Source: an uncultured Bacillota bacterium (GTDB lineage Bacteria > Bacillota > Clostridia > Tissierellales > Tissierellaceae). From it: a stretch of DNA of 6,728 nt. Location of the stretch: positions 1 to 6,728 of the forward strand of contig CALGAG010000138.1 of NCBI GenBank assembly GCA_937951995.1, given 5' to 3'. Both the position numbers and the translations under genes were made by a program. Of this stretch, positions 4,974 through 6,728 are shown one piece after another; the first letter of the stretch is position 1, and the number at the start of each line of letters is the position of its first letter. A model generated the notes under the pieces. That model was given only the letters and a program-made list of their open reading frames with translations. It was not told the DNA's origin and searched no databases.

Positions 4974-5963
4974 ATGATGATGGTAAATGGTTTTACAGCT
5001 AGAGAAGCACAAGTTGGAATCAAGCAGATCAAAGATTTTTTCGAGAGGAGACTGGCGGATAATCTTAATCTAACCAGAGTATCTGCACCACTTTTTGTAA
5101 AGCCAGAAACTGGTCTAAATGACAATCTCTCCGGGAACGAGAAGGCAGTTTCCTTCCAAATGAGAAAATATCAGCAGAATCTGGAAATTGTACAATCTCT
5201 GGCCAAATGGAAAAGAATGGCACTTAAATGGTACGGCTTTGGAGATGGAGAAGGACTTTATACGGATATGAACGCCATAAGACCTGATGAATTTGTAGAT
5301 AACATACATTCAATTTATGTAGATCAGTGGGATTGGGAAAAAGTGATAAAGAAAGAGGACAGAAATCTGGATTACCTGAAAGAGGTTGTAGTATCAATTT
5401 ATGAAGCCTTTAAGGAGACGGAAGATTTCATAAATGGGCATTATCCCCTGAGACTTTACAAGAAGCTACCAGAGGAAATAACCTTTGTAAGCAGTCAAGA
5501 ACTTGAAGATAGATGGCCCGATGCCACTCCAAAGGAAAGAGAGCACATGATTACCGAGGAGTATGGAGCAGTTTTCCTATACAAGATAGGAGGAGCCCTT
5601 AAGTCGGGGAAACCTCATGATCTAAGATCACCAGATTATGACGATTGGGAGTTAAACGGAGATATACTTTTCTGGAACCCTGCACTTGGTGGACCCATTG
5701 AGCTTTCGAGTATGGGAATAAGAGTTGATGAAGATTCCCTTATGAAACAACTGAAGCTTGCTGATGCTGAAAACAGATTGTCCATGGAGTACCATCAGAA
5801 GCTTTTGGGGGGAGAGCTTCCCTATACAGTAGGTGGAGGAATTGGACAATCCAGAATCTGCATGTACTTTCTCCAGGCAAAACACATCGGTCAGGTACAG
5901 GCATCTGTATGGACAGAAGACGAAATAGTAAGGTGTGAGGATGAAGGGATCTTCCTTCTATAG
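4974..5963 (+). CDS. asnA: Aspartate-ammonia ligase (asparagine synthetase A)
   Basis: A 329-residue enzyme, matching the 330 residues of Escherichia coli AsnA. It makes asparagine from aspartate, ammonia and ATP through an aspartyl-AMP intermediate, in the cytosol, on a class II aminoacyl-tRNA-synthetase-like fold. Conserved blocks: DNLSGNEKAVSF (50-61), QSLAKWKR (74-81), GEGLYTDMNAIRPDE (92-106), YVDQWDWE (115-122), DLRSPDYDDW (216-225), LNGDILFWNP (227-236), ELSSMGIRVD (243-252) and the motif-3-like GGGIGQSR (287-294). All expected blocks are present and in order. The start is taken at the first of three consecutive ATG codons (4974, 4977, 4980), 8 nt after GGGAG (4961-4965); the exact one is uncertain. 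An in-frame ATG at 4923 lies inside the leader terminator and is not credible. It is controlled by the Asn T-box upstream. Confidence 0.98.
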   Translation: MMMVNGFTAREAQVGIKQIKDFFERRLADNLNLTRVSAPLFVKPETGLNDNLSGNEKAVSFQMRKYQQNLEIVQSLAKWKRMALKWYGFGDGEGLYTDMNAIRPDEFVDNIHSIYVDQWDWEKVIKKEDRNLDYLKEVVVSIYEAFKETEDFINGHYPLRLYKKLPEEITFVSSQELEDRWPDATPKEREHMITEEYGAVFLYKIGGALKSGKPHDLRSPDYDDWELNGDILFWNPALGGPIELSSMGIRVDEDSLMKQLKLADAENRLSMEYHQKLLGGELPYTVGGGIGQSRICMYFLQAKHIGQVQASVWTEDEIVRCEDEGIFLL

Positions 5964-6003
5964 CTAAACATCATTTATTAAACCAGATAACTTATTTGCC
6001 CGG

Positions 6004-6047
6004 TCTTAACAGGGAGGAAAGACGACATCCTCCTTTGTTAAGATTTT
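6004..6047 (+). terminator. Rho-independent terminator after asnA
   Basis: TCTTAACAGGGAGGA (6004-6018) pairs with TCCTCCTTTGTTAAGA (6028-6043), with one bulged T and a G-U pair, over a 9-nt loop. Four T residues (6044-6047) follow. The stem is strong but the U-tail is short. It lies about 40 bp after the asnA stop. Confidence 0.72.
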
Positions 6048-6095
6048 GTAACAAATCAATCCAATTTTATTAAACATTTGAAGGCTGTTTTATAG

Positions 6096-6101
6096 TATAA
6101 T
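6096..6101 (+). promoter_or_regulatory. -10 box of a promoter for the 3' gene
   Basis: A perfect TATAAT lies about 58 bp before the next start. No good -35 box is seen at 16-18 bp; TTGAAG at 6078-6083 is only 12 bp away. The expected leader contains a small hairpin, CCACC/GGTGG (6113-6117 with 6128-6132), of unknown significance. An activator-dependent or alternative-sigma promoter is possible. Confidence 0.4.
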
Positions 6102-6158
6102 AGAAAATACCGCCACCCAAATTTCATGGTGGAATATTCTTAAGGAGGGATGCTATAG

Positions 6159-6728
6159 ATGGCTTTATCTAATGACACATTTTATGATCTATACGAAGGA
6201 TTAAAGCACAACTTTTTATTTAAGAATGATCTTAATAGCATACATATCCTTTTGAATCTGTACGATATTGAGGACAACATCAGAAATATTTTTCCCAAAT
6301 ATGTTTCCATCAAGTACTTGAGAAACCACATTTCCAGAATCCTCAAGAACAGACGTGGCAACCAGCTGATAGCAATGAACCTGGGAGAACTTATTCACGA
6401 GGACATAAACAGACTGGAGCTGCTACTTTATCTGGAGGGCTACAAAGGTGGGTTTGTTAATATCAAGGAAGCAAACAGGCTTGAGGATCTGACAGTAAAA
6501 ACCTATTCAATAAATGAACTGTATTACCAAAAGTATCTGTTTCACTTCGATACATTCACTGAGCCTATTCAGGATCTTCGTGATGAGATATTCTCAAATC
6601 TTGAAAAGGATGAGGAGTCCAGCAATCATCTACACAACCTAATTGGCAGATATTGTGAGAAGGTAATCAGAAATAAGATATTCAGCCTAAACAGATACCT
6701 GGACAAGCAGCTTAAAATAGACTATGAA
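6159..6728 (+). CDS. Unrecognised protein, 5' part (190 codons, open at the window end)
   Basis: The frame opens at ATG 6159, 10 nt after a near-perfect TAAGGAGG (6141-6148), and stays open for 190 codons to the end of the window without a stop, so the gene is partial. The product has no signal peptide or transmembrane segment. It appears mainly helical, rich in Leu, Asn, Ile and charged residues, with Tyr and Phe scattered. Visible stretches include SIKYLRNHISRILKNRRGNQ (about 50-69), GELIHEDINRLELLLYLEGY (about 76-95) and a second half ending in basic and acidic helices. I see no catalytic motif, nucleotide-binding loop or zinc cluster and do not recognise the family. Codon use resembles the neighbours, so it does not look recently acquired. 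Its own terminator-separated promoter suggests it is independent of asnA. Confidence 0.85.
   Translation, partial: MALSNDTFYDLYEGLKHNFLFKNDLNSIHILLNLYDIEDNIRNIFPKYVSIKYLRNHISRILKNRRGNQLIAMNLGELIHEDINRLELLLYLEGYKGGFVNIKEANRLEDLTVKTYSINELYYQKYLFHFDTFTEPIQDLRDEIFSNLEKDEESSNHLHNLIGRYCEKVIRNKIFSLNRYLDKQLKIDYE

Overview
The window is AT-rich DNA with strong AGGAGG-type ribosome binding sites, TTGACA/TATAAT promoters, TTG and GTG starts, U-tailed hairpin terminators and an AAC-specifier T-box. This points to a low-GC anaerobic Firmicute of the Clostridia/Tissierellia kind; species cannot be told from this sequence alone. All supported genes are on the + strand.

Left part (1-1600): the 5' end of an IS256-family insertion sequence, broken after about 18 transposase codons, runs into a strong promoter carrying three TGTAC repeats spaced 9 bp apart. 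This promoter drives a two-gene overlapping cassette that looks like a divergent HicB/HicA toxin-antitoxin pair. A cytosolic FrnE-type DsbA oxidoreductase follows 30 bp later, and a 14-bp perfect hairpin terminator closes the unit.

Middle (1601-3975): a membrane-anchored or exported GH18 glycosidase with a copper-amine-oxidase-like N-terminal region and an SH3 domain is tightly coupled to a MacroD/YmdB-type macrodomain hydrolase. No convincing terminator follows. A separate consensus promoter then serves the next gene.

Right part (3976-6728): a GTG-started protein of the zinc-dependent phospholipase C fold with all core ligands but no signal peptide; then a consensus promoter, a complete T-box leader with an AAC (Asn) specifier, and asnA (aspartate-ammonia ligase). 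After the asnA hairpin terminator, a new gene with a strong ribosome binding site encodes an unrecognised protein that runs off the window end.

Most of the window reads as ordinary chromosome. The least ordinary part is the left end, where an insertion-sequence relic abuts a toxin-antitoxin-like cassette with an unusual antitoxin N-terminus and a toxin-like partner lacking the usual HicA histidine. The truncated 3' ORF is the only long gene I cannot place.
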